Below, in pieces: positions 1 through 9,868 of a stretch of DNA of 27,194 nt. Location: the NCBI GenBank assembly GCA_964538565.1, contig CAZIGW010000060.1:1-27194 (forward strand), in the 5' to 3' direction. Position 1 is the first letter of the stretch. Each line of letters starts with the position of its first letter. A program made the position numbers and the translations under genes. The notes under the pieces were generated by a model. The model was not told where the DNA came from, did not search any database, and worked only from the letters and a program-made list of their open reading frames with translations. Source of the DNA: CAYVBN01 sp964538565. GTDB lineage: Bacteria > Pseudomonadota > Alphaproteobacteria > Rhizobiales > Xanthobacteraceae.

Positions 1-126
1 GCGGGATACGGGCGCCTTCACCCGGATCCAGGCCGGCTTGGGCGGTTGCGGCGCGTCCGGACGATGCGCCTTTTCCGGGTGCCGGAGGGGCTTCGGCCCG
101 CCGGTTGTATCGAGCACGACGACCAT
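1..126 (-). CDS. lipA: Lipoyl synthase, N-terminal part (runs off the left edge)
   Basis: Radical-SAM enzyme that inserts two sulfurs into protein-bound octanoyl groups to make the lipoyl cofactor. Only the first 42 codons are in the window. They begin MVVVLDT and carry RPLRHPEKAH-like (here KPLRHPEKAHRPD) and KPAWIRVKAP segments, the characteristic N-terminal leader of alphaproteobacterial LipA. The Fe-S cysteines lie outside the window, so identity rests on this leader and on position: lipA commonly follows the pyruvate dehydrogenase genes in this group, and PdhB and PdhC here both carry lipoyl domains needing its product. The start is ATG at 124-126; the Shine-Dalgarno match is weak. The gene lies 60 bp downstream of the GlsB-like gene on the same strand and could be co-transcribed with it. 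Confidence 0.85.
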   Translation of the reverse strand, partial: MVVVLDTTGGPKPLRHPEKAHRPDAPQPPKPAWIRVKAPVSR

Positions 127-186
127 AGGGGATTCCCGATCGGTTCGTCCGTTACTTACGCACCCCCGCCCGGCATCGCAAGCCGC

Positions 187-429
187 TCAGGCGTGCCTGA
201 TGGCGCGCCAGACGAACAGGAAGACGACGGCGCCGATCACCGCGGTGATCAATTCGCCCCGGAAATCAGGCACCACGTGCAGTCCGAGCTTGGCGAACAG
301 GAAGCCGCCGACAAGCGAGCCGATCAGCCCGACGATGAGGTTGCGGACGAGCCCGGACGGCGCCCCGATGATCTTCGAGGCGAGCCAGCCGGCAATCAAC
401 CCGATGAGGATCCAGACGACGACGCCCAT
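187..429 (-). CDS. GlsB/YeaQ/YmgE family small membrane protein
   Basis: An 80-residue, very hydrophobic protein starting MGVVVWILIG. It has three predicted membrane segments (about residues 3-22, 28-48 and 58-77) joined by glycine-rich turns such as GLIGSLVGG. This is the size and pattern of the GlsB/YeaQ/YmgE family, often labelled 'transglycosylase-associated protein', an inner-membrane family linked to stress responses but without an established biochemical activity. The longer open frame upstream (to 747) is rejected because that extension is arginine-rich and lies opposite the divergent amidohydrolase gene. The start is ATG at 427-429 with only a weak ribosome-binding site. It sits between lipA and the lpd/CinA pair. 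Confidence 0.85.
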   Translation of the reverse strand: MGVVVWILIGLIAGWLASKIIGAPSGLVRNLIVGLIGSLVGGFLFAKLGLHVVPDFRGELITAVIGAVVFLFVWRAIRHA

Positions 430-631
430 GAGTGTCCCAGCCTTGGGTTGGTCTCGGAGCGAAGATAGCACAGGCGCATGCGGCCGATGGGCGGCCACCA
501 CAGCTTTCATCGTGGCGGTGAAGGCGCGAAGCCGGCCCCCGCCAGACGTCAGGGAGAGGCGGAACTCGGGCCTCGCGTCGATCATTGACCCTCGCCGGCG
601 ATGGGGCCGCCCGCGCCAGGAGAGGTCGAAG

Positions 632-1198
632 GTGGAAGGCAAGCTCGAGTTCGCGCGCGTTGACGAGGCGCTGGTGCGGCGCGCATGCGAGGTCATGGCG
701 CTCGCCGAACGCCACGGCTCTTCGATCGTGACGGCGGAAAGCTGCACCGGAGGCCTGCTCGCGTCGGTCCTGTCGGAAGCGCCCGGCGCCGGAGATCGCC
801 TGCAGGGCGGCTTCGTCGTCTACACCAAGTCGCAGAAGACGGCGGTGCTCGGCGTCTCTGCCGATCTCCTGGCGGAGCACGGCGCCGTCTGCCGCGAGGT
901 GGCTTCGGCCATGGTGGAAGGCGCGCTCGCCAGTTCTCCAGCCGACCTCGCCGTGGCGGTGACCGGGGTCGCCGGACCCGCACCGGACGCCGACGGCAAT
1001 CCGGTGGGGCTGATGCATTTCGCCGCCGCGCGCCGCGGATCTGCGCTGCTGCATGTCAGACGCGATTTCGGCGACATCGGCCGCGGCGAGGCGCGCTATC
1101 GAGCGGTCGAAACGGCGCTGACGCTTCTTGGCGAGGTCATTTCGCGGGAGTCTCGCCGGCCGCGGGACCCCGCTCAGATGTTCAGCACCTGTCCGTAA
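632..1198 (+). CDS. pncC: CinA C-terminal-domain protein (nicotinamide-nucleotide amidohydrolase type)
   Basis: Predicted to deamidate nicotinamide mononucleotide to nicotinic acid mononucleotide (pyridine nucleotide salvage), as shown for E. coli PncC. The 188-residue product is a stand-alone CinA_C domain without the N-terminal molybdopterin-binding-like half of full CinA. It has the signature TAESCTGGLLA near residues 33-43 and the AVTGVAGPAPD segment near residues 109-119. Start: GTG at 632, preceded by AGGAGAGG at 618-625 with six bases between. The open frame upstream of this GTG (from 38) is proline/arginine-rich shadow sequence. Its last 25 bp overlap the 3' end of lpd on the opposite strand. 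The family is sure; the exact in vivo substrate is inferred. Confidence 0.88.
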   Translation: MEGKLEFARVDEALVRRACEVMALAERHGSSIVTAESCTGGLLASVLSEAPGAGDRLQGGFVVYTKSQKTAVLGVSADLLAEHGAVCREVASAMVEGALASSPADLAVAVTGVAGPAPDADGNPVGLMHFAAARRGSALLHVRRDFGDIGRGEARYRAVETALTLLGEVISRESRRPRDPAQMFSTCP

Positions 1199-2595
1199 GC
1201 GTCGAGCACGGCTTCCTTCATCGCCTCCGACAGCGTCGGATGCGGGAAGATCGTGTGCATCAATTCCGCCTCGGTGGTCTCCAGGTTCATGGCGACCACA
1301 TAGCCCTGGATCAATTCCGTCACTTCGGCGCCGATCATGTGCGCGCCGAGCAACTGCCCGGTCTTCTTGTCGAAGATCACCTTGACGAAACCCTCCGGCT
1401 CGCCGAGCGCGATCGCCTTGCCGTTGCCGATGAAGGGAAAGCGGCCGACCCGGACGTCGAGCTTCTTCTCCCTGGCGGCGGCTTCCGTCAGGCCGACCGA
1501 GGCGATCTGCGGGCTGCAGTAGGTGCAGCCGGGAACCAGCCGCTTGTCGAGCGGATGCGGCTTGAGCCCCTTGATCGCCTCGACGCAGACGACGCCCTCG
1601 TGCTCGGCCTTATGCGCCAGCATCGGCGGCCCGGCGACGTCGCCGATGGCGTAGATCCCGGGCACGTTGGTGCGGCCGTAACCGTCGATCACGATCGTGC
1701 CGCGATCGGTCTTCACCCCGAGCTTCTCGAGCCCGAGGTTCTCGACGTTGCCGACGACCCCGACCGCCGAAATGACGCGCTCCACCGTGAGCGTCTGCGT
1801 GCCGCCCTTGCCGTCGTCGATCGTCGCCGTCACCTGGTCGGCCTTCTTCTCGAGCTTCGTCACCTTCGCGCCGGTGAGAATCTTGATCCCCTGCTTCTCG
1901 AAGCTCTTGCGCGCGGCGGCGGCGATCTCGGCGTCCTCGACCGGCAGGATCTGCGGCAGGACCTCGACGATCGTCACCTCTGCGCCGAGCGTGCGGTAGA
2001 ACGAGGCGAACTCGACGCCGATCGCGCCCGAACCGACCACGAGCAGCGACTTCGGCAACCGCTCCGGGGCCATCGCCTCGAAGTAGGTCCAGACCAGCTT
2101 CTTGTCGGGCTCGAGACCCGGCAGCACGCGCGGACGCGCGCCGGTCGCGATGATGATGTGCTTGGCCGTGTAGTTGCCGGGCCCAAGCGCGCCCTTCGGG
2201 CCCGGCTCGTTCGACGTCTTGACCGTGATCTTGCCCGGCGCCTCGATCGTCGCCTCGCCCCAGATCACCTCAACCTTGTTCTTGCGCATCAGGAAGCCGA
2301 CGCCGTCGTTGAGCCGCTTGGCGACGGCGCGGGAGCGCTGAACCACGGCGCCGCCGTCGTATCCGATCTTCTCGGCCGACAGCCCGTAGTCCTTGGCGCG
2401 CTGGAAATAGTGAAAGACCTCGGCGGAGCGCAGCAGCGCCTTGGTCGGGATGCATCCCCAGTTGAGGCAGATGCCGCCGAGATAGGACCGCTCGACGATC
2501 GCGGTCTTGAACCCGAGTTGCGACGCACGGATCGCCGCGATGTAACCGCCGGGACCCGAGCCGATGATGAGGATATCGAAGGACATGTCGGGCAT
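1174..2595 (-). CDS. lpdA: Dihydrolipoyl dehydrogenase (E3)
   Basis: FAD flavoprotein disulfide reductase that reoxidises the dihydrolipoyl arms of the pyruvate dehydrogenase complex, passing electrons to NAD+. The 473-residue product has the normal family length. The FAD-binding GSGPGGY motif is at residues 12-18 and the redox-active disulfide is in CLNWGCIPTK (C43 and C48). A second nucleotide-binding fold is marked by VVGSGAIGVEFA, the FAD segment by GIYAIGDVAG, and the C-terminal catalytic His-Glu pair by FPHPTLSEAMKEA. Start: ATG at 2593-2595; a second in-frame ATG three codons later (MSFD) is equally possible. It is the last gene of the pdhA-pdhB-pdhC-lpd run, 163 bp after pdhC with a hairpin between them, and it converges on the amidohydrolase gene. 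Confidence 0.97.
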   Translation of the reverse strand: MPDMSFDILIIGSGPGGYIAAIRASQLGFKTAIVERSYLGGICLNWGCIPTKALLRSAEVFHYFQRAKDYGLSAEKIGYDGGAVVQRSRAVAKRLNDGVGFLMRKNKVEVIWGEATIEAPGKITVKTSNEPGPKGALGPGNYTAKHIIIATGARPRVLPGLEPDKKLVWTYFEAMAPERLPKSLLVVGSGAIGVEFASFYRTLGAEVTIVEVLPQILPVEDAEIAAAARKSFEKQGIKILTGAKVTKLEKKADQVTATIDDGKGGTQTLTVERVISAVGVVGNVENLGLEKLGVKTDRGTIVIDGYGRTNVPGIYAIGDVAGPPMLAHKAEHEGVVCVEAIKGLKPHPLDKRLVPGCTYCSPQIASVGLTEAAAREKKLDVRVGRFPFIGNGKAIALGEPEGFVKVIFDKKTGQLLGAHMIGAEVTELIQGYVVAMNLETTEAELMHTIFPHPTLSEAMKEAVLDAYGQVLNI

Positions 2596-2614
2596 TCGTT
2601 GTCCGCTGTGACTT

Positions 2615-2634
2615 GCCTTCCCGACCGGGAAGGC
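2615..2634 (-). repeat. Hairpin in the pdhC-lpd intergenic gap
   Basis: GCCTTCCC and GGGAAGGC form an 8-bp perfect stem around a four-base loop in the 163-bp gap. No T-run follows on the minus strand, so it does not look like a full intrinsic terminator. It could attenuate read-through or stabilise the pdhC mRNA end. Function is inferred only from position. Confidence 0.4.
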
Positions 2635-2758
2635 CGCCGGACGACCCGAAGGCCGGGCGGCGTGGGGGAGGACCGTTGCGCAACTTACTCAAGGACGCCG
2701 AAGAGTTCACCTCCGGGCAAAGCCAGCGTAACGCCGCCCGGGCGGCGCGGTTCCGCAA

Positions 2759-4132
2759 TCACACCAGCATCCCGACCGGGCTCTCGATGTAAGTCTTGAA
2801 CGCCGCCATCAGCTCCGCGCCGAGCGCACCGTCGACCGCCCGGTGGTCGGTCGAGAGCGTGCATTTCATCTGCGTGGCGATCTCGATGCGGCCTTCGCGC
2901 ACCACCGGCCGCGGCTCGCCGACGCCGACCGCCAGGATGGTCGCGTGCGGCGGATTGATCACTGCGGCGAACTCTTCGATGCCGTACATCCCGAGATTGG
3001 AGATGGCCGTCGAGCCGCCCTGATATTCTTCCGGCTTGAGCCGGCGGGTGCGGGCACGGGCGGCAAAGTCCTTCATCTCGTTCGAGATCTCGATCAGCGA
3101 CTTGGCATCCGCCTGGCGCACGACCGGGGTCATCAGTCCGCCCGGAATCGCCACCGCTACGCCGACGTCGGCGTGCTTGTGCTTGAGCATGCCGCCTTCG
3201 GTCCAGGTGACGTTTGCATCCGGGACCTTCATCAAGGCCATCGCCATCGCCTTGATGACGAAGTCGTTGACCGAAATCTTGTAGGCCGGCTTGCCATCCT
3301 CGCCCTTCGGCGCGGTCGCGTTGATGTCCTCGCGCGCGGCCAGCAGCTTGTCGATGGTGCAGGTGATGGTCAGATAGAAATGCGGAATCGTCAGCTTCGC
3401 CTCGACGAGGCGTCGCGCGATGATCCGGCGCATGTTGTCGTGCGGCGCGAATTCGTACGAACCCGGCTCGTACAGCGCGCGGATCTTCTCGTCGGACGGG
3501 GCCTGGATCGGCGGCATGGCAGGCGCTCCGCCCGGGGCGCGCAGCGCAGCGCCGCCGGCGCGGACCGCTTCCACGTCGCGCGCGACGACGCGACCGTGCG
3601 GCCCCGTGCCCTGGACCCGACCGATATCGATGCCGGCTTCGCGCGCGAGCCGCCGCGCAAGCGGCGAGGAGAAGGTGCGCCCGCCTTCGCCGGTCCCTGT
3701 CGGCCGGGCCGGTGCGGGCGCCTCGTACAGGTCCGCGCGCATCGGCGCGCCGGGAGCCTGTCGGGCCTCTGCGCGTGGCGCCGCGCCGCCGTCGCCGGCT
3801 GAAGCCGCGGGTTTCGGCGCAGGCGCCGGCGCGGGCGCCGGCCGCGCCGCAACCTTCGGGGCGGCCGACGCCGCCGCTGTGACATCCTCGCCTTCGCCGG
3901 CGAGCACCGCGATCGGCTGGTTGACCGGCACGTCGGCGGTGCCCTCCGGAACCAGGATCCTGGCGAGCACACCCTCATCGACCGCCTCGTATTCCATCGT
4001 CGCCTTGTCGGTCTCGATCTCGGCCAGGATGTCGCCCGGCTTGACCTTGTCGCCTTCCTTCTTGAGCCACTTGGCGAGGTTGCCCTTGTCCATCGTGGGC
4101 GACAGCGCAGGCATCAGGATGTTGATCGGCAT
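2759..4132 (-). CDS. pdhC: Pyruvate dehydrogenase complex dihydrolipoyl acetyltransferase (E2)
   Basis: Core E2 subunit that accepts the acetyl group on its lipoyl arm and transfers it to CoA. Domains in the 457 residues: one lipoyl domain (1-80) with the lipoylated lysine K43 in ETDKATM; an Ala/Pro-rich linker (about 85-155); an E3/E1-binding domain around FSSPLARRLAREAGI to GPHGRVVARDV; and a C-terminal acetyltransferase domain ending with the catalytic STDHRAVDG motif (H430, D434). Length and single lipoyl domain suit alphaproteobacterial PDH E2 rather than 2-oxoglutarate dehydrogenase E2. The N-terminal MPxxxLMPALSPTM and the neighbouring E1 genes agree. Start: ATG at 4130-4132 with a weak ribosome-binding site; pdhB ends 49 bp upstream, so translation within one operon mRNA is likely. 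Confidence 0.97.
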   Translation of the reverse strand: MPINILMPALSPTMDKGNLAKWLKKEGDKVKPGDILAEIETDKATMEYEAVDEGVLARILVPEGTADVPVNQPIAVLAGEGEDVTAAASAAPKVAARPAPAPAPAPKPAASAGDGGAAPRAEARQAPGAPMRADLYEAPAPARPTGTGEGGRTFSSPLARRLAREAGIDIGRVQGTGPHGRVVARDVEAVRAGGAALRAPGGAPAMPPIQAPSDEKIRALYEPGSYEFAPHDNMRRIIARRLVEAKLTIPHFYLTITCTIDKLLAAREDINATAPKGEDGKPAYKISVNDFVIKAMAMALMKVPDANVTWTEGGMLKHKHADVGVAVAIPGGLMTPVVRQADAKSLIEISNEMKDFAARARTRRLKPEEYQGGSTAISNLGMYGIEEFAAVINPPHATILAVGVGEPRPVVREGRIEIATQMKCTLSTDHRAVDGALGAELMAAFKTYIESPVGMLV

Positions 4133-4181
4133 GATTTCGTGCTCGTGTCAGCTTGGCGCAGTCGTGCAGACGTCTCGTCCC

Positions 4182-5570
<1,389 letters not shown>

Positions 5571-5586
5571 CAGCGTCCTCGACCCG

Positions 5587-5874
5587 TTACTTCGAAATAC
5601 GGTGAAGATTGGTGGCAGCCGCCCCGGCGGCTGCGGCCACCAGTGTGCAAGCGATGAAAGCGACGAGCGCCTTGTTCATGTCGGCCGCCCGTTCCGGCGA
5701 TTGGTCCCGAACACGACCGAAGGCCAGCGGCCACAGCGCGACGGCGAGCCACGCGGCGGCGCCCCTGCGGCCCGTCGGCGCCAGGATGCGCGCACAGAAG
5801 ACGGCGCCCGCGATCCAGCTCGCGATGGCTCCGGCGATCCCCACGAGAGCCAGAACGGTCGCGAATGTCGCCAT
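5587..5874 (-). CDS. Small hypothetical membrane protein inside the pdh operon
   Basis: A 95-residue ORF fills the gap between pdhA and pdhB; I do not recognise a family. It begins MATFATVLALVGIAG and has three hydrophobic stretches (about residues 3-30, 38-53 and 68-88) separated by short basic/polar loops (APTGRRG, RVRDQSPERAAD). It is therefore predicted to be an inner-membrane protein. Start: ATG at 5872-5874, with GAAGGA six to seven bases upstream. It begins 17 bp after the pdhA stop and ends 16 bp before pdhB, a spacing typical of a translated operon member. The frame also continues upstream through pdhA, but that part is a shadow. An alternative is that the 295-bp gap merely stays open by chance; hydrophobicity, spacing and the ribosome-binding site argue for a real gene. 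Confidence 0.6.
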   Translation of the reverse strand: MATFATVLALVGIAGAIASWIAGAVFCARILAPTGRRGAAAWLAVALWPLAFGRVRDQSPERAADMNKALVAFIACTLVAAAAGAAATNLHRISK

Positions 5875-5891
5875 TGCCGATCCTTCGCACG

Positions 5892-6938
5892 TCAGCGCAC
5901 CACGTCGGTCCACAACTCGGCGGGATCCGGCTCGCGGTCGTTGGTGGCGAATTCGGCGGCTTCGTTGATGATGTCGCGCACCTGCTGGTCGATGGACTTG
6001 ATCTCGTCCTCGGTCGCCATGCCCTTCTTGAGAAGACGTGCCCTCACCTGCTCGATCGGGTCCTGCTCGGTGCGAATCCTCTGAACTTCCTCGCGCGTCC
6101 GATACTTCGCCGGATCCGACATCGAGTGGCCGCGATACCGATACGTCAGCATCTCCAGGATGTAGGGACCCCTGCCGTCGCGGCACCATTGGACGGCCTT
6201 CTCGCCGGCCGCCAGCACCGCGCGCACGTCCATTCCGTCGATCTGCTCGCCCGGGATGTTGAAGGAGAGCCCGCGTTTCGAGAAATCCGGCTGCGCCGAG
6301 GCGCGGGTCACGGACGTGCCCATCGCGTAGCGATTGTTCTCGATGATGTAGACGACCGGGAGCTTCCACAGCTCCGCCATGTTGAAGCTTTCGTACACCT
6401 GGCCCTGGTTGGCGGCGCCGTCGCCGAAGTAGGTCAGGCAGACGCTGCCGTTCTTGCGATATCGGTTGGAAAAGGCGATGCCCGTGCCGAGCGAGACCTG
6501 CGCGCCGACGATGCCGTGACCTCCATAGAAGTTCTTCTCGATGCTGAACATGTGCATCGAGCCGCCCTTGCCTTTGGAATAGCCGCCGCGCCGGCCGGTG
6601 AGCTCGGCCATCACGCCTTTCGGGTCCATGCCGCAGGCCAGCATGTGGCCGTGATCGCGGTAGCCGGTGATCACCTGATCGCCCTCGCGGATCGCCATCT
6701 GCATGCCGACGACGACCGCTTCCTGGCCGATGTAGAGATGACAGAAGCCGCCGATCAGGCCCATGCCGTACATCTGGCCGGCCTTCTCCTCGAAGCGGCG
6801 GATCAGCAGCATCTGCCGGTAGGCGAAAAGCTCCTGTTCCTTGGTGAATTCGCGAATGGCACCGGGCCGGCCCTGGGAGTCGGAAGCAACCTGAATTCCT
6901 GCGGCCTGCGCCGTCTGTTTCCTGTCGGTCACGGCCAT
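5892..6938 (-). CDS. pdhA: Pyruvate dehydrogenase E1 component alpha subunit
   Basis: Alpha chain of the E1 heterotetramer, binding thiamin diphosphate with PdhB. In the 348-residue product the cofactor-binding motif runs from GDGAANQG (172-179) to ENN (200-202). IGQEAVVVGM lies in the N-terminal half, and RYRGHSMSDPAKYR marks the conserved loop that is phosphorylated in mitochondrial homologues. I chose ATG at 6936-6938, with AGGGAG five bases upstream. The frame is open to 7106, but the extra 56 residues do not resemble PdhA and the usual family length fits this start. It is the first gene of the pdh run and lies about 207 bp below ftsB, so the operon promoter is probably in that gap. Confidence 0.96.
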   Translation of the reverse strand: MAVTDRKQTAQAAGIQVASDSQGRPGAIREFTKEQELFAYRQMLLIRRFEEKAGQMYGMGLIGGFCHLYIGQEAVVVGMQMAIREGDQVITGYRDHGHMLACGMDPKGVMAELTGRRGGYSKGKGGSMHMFSIEKNFYGGHGIVGAQVSLGTGIAFSNRYRKNGSVCLTYFGDGAANQGQVYESFNMAELWKLPVVYIIENNRYAMGTSVTRASAQPDFSKRGLSFNIPGEQIDGMDVRAVLAAGEKAVQWCRDGRGPYILEMLTYRYRGHSMSDPAKYRTREEVQRIRTEQDPIEQVRARLLKKGMATEDEIKSIDQQVRDIINEAAEFATNDREPDPAELWTDVVR

Positions 6939-6982
6939 TGGGACTCCCTGCAAGGACGGTTTCGGTTCCGGCACTCCCATAA

Positions 6983-7010
6983 CGCATAACCCGCCGCTGC
7001 GGAAGCGCAA
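6983..7010 (-). promoter_or_regulatory. Possible pdhA promoter
   Basis: On the minus strand TTGCGC (7005-7010) and TATGCG (6983-6988) are separated by 16 bases, with the -10-like box about 45 bp upstream of the pdhA start. Each hexamer matches the sigma-70 consensus only partly, so this is a weak candidate chosen mainly for position. Confidence 0.22.
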
Positions 7011-7145
7011 GACCTGCTCAAATGATTGTCGCAGGCGGCCACAACTCCATGGGATGAAACCAAAATTGCGGATTGGCGAAGTGCCCGTCCTGGTCGTGGC
7101 CGCCATGCGTTGCGGCAGGGGCTGCGGTCGCCCGCACGCCCGGGA

Positions 7146-7463
7146 TCAGCGGCGGTCAAGCAGCAAAACGAGGTCGCGAGGATCCGCGTCATTGAGCAAG
7201 GCGCGCGCCCGCTCCTCGAGCATGTCGGGATCGAGGCGATCCGATCTGAGCAGCGCGACGCGCCGGTCCCACAGCGCGCGTTCGGCCTTCACGTGCGCCA
7301 GTTCCGTGGAGAGCGCCGCGATCTGCTTCTCCAGGTCTTGGCGGGCCTTGAGGCCATGATTTCCCGTGTAGGCGTTGATCCCGAAATAGGCGATCAGCAG
7401 CCCGGCCATGGTGTAGAGACCGAGCGCCGCGAAAAACGACCGCAGACGGGTGCGCGTGACCAT
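7146..7463 (-). CDS. ftsB: FtsB/DivIC-type septum formation initiator protein
   Basis: Small bitopic division protein of the FtsB/DivIC family, which bridges FtsL and FtsQ in the divisome. The 105-residue product has a short basic N-terminus (MVTRTRLRSF), one membrane segment (about residues 10-30), the family-typical AYTGNHGL segment (32-39), a charged coiled-coil region (about 40-75) and a short acidic C-terminus. Start: ATG at 7461-7463. The open frame above it (to 8027) is arginine-rich shadow. The ribosome-binding site is poor. It lies between eno and pdhA, the usual place for this gene in Hyphomicrobiales. A TTAA-N7-TTAA element begins 24 bp upstream of the start. Confidence 0.88.
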   Translation of the reverse strand: MVTRTRLRSFFAALGLYTMAGLLIAYFGINAYTGNHGLKARQDLEKQIAALSTELAHVKAERALWDRRVALLRSDRLDPDMLEERARALLNDADPRDLVLLLDRR

Positions 7464-7486
7464 TCGCCGAACATGCAGCGATCGCG

Positions 7487-7501
7487 TTAAGGCAGCTTTA
7501 A
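7487..7501 (-). promoter_or_regulatory. CtrA-type binding site upstream of ftsB
   Basis: Read on the minus strand, TTAA-AGCTGCC-TTAA followed by C matches the full TTAA-N7-TTAAC consensus of the alphaproteobacterial cell-cycle regulator CtrA. It lies between the eno terminator and the ftsB start, ending 24 bp before the ATG. In DNA this GC-rich the eight fixed A/T bases are unlikely by chance. The spot is close to the start codon, so whether it activates or represses cannot be read from sequence. Confidence 0.5.
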
Positions 7502-7535
7502 TTGGCAGGACCGCTGTGGGAAGCCGCGCCGGCGC

Positions 7536-7564
7536 AAAAAAATCCCCCGGGGAAGCCCCGGGGG
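7536..7564 (-). terminator. Intrinsic terminator downstream of eno
   Basis: CCCCCGGGG (7544-7552) pairs perfectly with CCCCGGGGG (7556-7564) around a three-base loop. On the minus strand the stem is followed, after one A, by seven T residues (7536-7542). It faces transcription arriving from eno, whose stop codon is about 290 bp upstream, and separates eno from ftsB. Confidence 0.88.
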
Positions 7565-7854
7565 CAGGCAAGCGAGTCCTGCTTGGTCGCGAGACCGAGT
7601 TCAGACCCGCCCGGACGATACGGGATCCAAGTCTGGCGGTGATCGGAGCCGGCTGCAAGTGCAACCGCGAAAGGTATGCGCAATTTCCGTGTGGGCGAGA
7701 TTTCACCGGCCGCTTCGCGTCGTCCCCCTCGTGCGGACCGCGCGCCGACGGCATCTCGATCGAGCAGGATGCTAGCAACCGCGCGTGGAGAAAATAGGAC
7801 CGAACCGCGACAATTCCTCGGCCTTCGGCATTTGCGGGCGTTTGGGGAAGAACC

Positions 7855-9141
<1,287 letters not shown>

Positions 9142-9375
9142 GGGGTCTCCGGCAATTGGCAGGTTTCGGCCCGGCTTCTACCCGATGGGCCGCGCGGCGC
9201 AAAGAGGCGGCGAGACCGGCGAGCGGGCGCGCGATGGCGTTCAGGCACACGCGCGCCGCCCATCTTAACCCTTCGGGCACGGTCCCGGTTCTATCCCTTT
9301 GATCCGGACGCGATCTTTCGAATAACCGTATTTACGTTCCGCTCTCATGCTCTAAGTTGCCGGCCGGAGAACCCG

Positions 9376-9828
9376 ATGGCCAAACGCCCCCTGCAGCTCG
9401 GGCAGCCGAGCCCGATCCCCGCCTCTCCCGACGAGGCGGTGCTCGACCGCGTGCGCAACCCGCACCGCGACACGGCTTACGTCGCGCGCTTCACCTTCCC
9501 GGAATTCACCACGATGTGCCCGGTGACCGGCCAGCCGGACTTCGCCACGATGGTGATCGACTACGTGCCCAAGGCCTGGCTCGTGGAATCGAAGTCGCTC
9601 AAGCTCTACCTCAACAGCTTCCGCAACGTCGGCGCCTTTCATGAGGACTGCACGGTCACCATCGGCAAGCGCCTGGTGAAGCTGCTGCAGCCGCGCTGGC
9701 TGCGCATCGGCGGCTATTTTCATCCGCGCGGCGGGATGCCGATCGACGTGTTCTGGCAGGCCGGCCGATTGCCCGCGGGCGCGTGGGCGCCCGATCAGGG
9801 CGTCGCGACCTATCGGGCGCGCGGATAG
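9376..9828 (+). CDS. queF: NADPH-dependent 7-cyano-7-deazaguanine reductase
   Basis: Reduces the nitrile preQ0 to the amine preQ1 in queuosine biosynthesis, the precursor later placed in the tRNA wobble position. The 150-residue product is the short, single-domain type of QueF. Key residues are visible: the nucleophile C48 and D55 in TTMCPVTGQPDF, the QueF motif ESKSLKLYLNSFRN (71-84) and H89-E90. Start: ATG at 9376, with GGAGA at 9366-9370 and five bases spacing. The long open frame upstream runs antisense through eno and is rejected. It is a monocistronic plus-strand gene, divergent from eno and convergent with thiE 40 bp away. No other queuosine gene is in the window. Confidence 0.95.
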   Translation: MAKRPLQLGQPSPIPASPDEAVLDRVRNPHRDTAYVARFTFPEFTTMCPVTGQPDFATMVIDYVPKAWLVESKSLKLYLNSFRNVGAFHEDCTVTIGKRLVKLLQPRWLRIGGYFHPRGGMPIDVFWQAGRLPAGAWAPDQGVATYRARG

Positions 9829-9868
9829 GCGGACGCCGGGGCGCGGCGCGTCCTGGCGCACCGACTTC

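Larger units (their letters stand above)
7464..7854. other. 391-bp gap between eno and ftsB
   Basis: Holds the CtrA-like site (7487-7501) and the terminator (7536-7564). The remaining 290 bp (7565-7854) has no convincing ORF, and I see no clear promoter. On the minus strand it would be an unusually long eno 3' untranslated region or could encode a small RNA ending at the terminator. Confidence 0.5.

Noticed and set aside
38..631. N-terminal extension of the CinA-type protein by about 198 residues
   Set aside because: The extension does not resemble the molybdopterin-binding-like domain of full CinA and crosses the GlsB-like and lipA genes in antisense. A good ribosome-binding site marks the GTG at 632.
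685..2799. 704-residue plus-strand open frame through the CinA-type gene and opposite lpd
   Set aside because: It is a shadow: it first runs out of frame through the amidohydrolase gene, then antisense to lpd, with Arg/Asp/Leu-biased composition and no motif.
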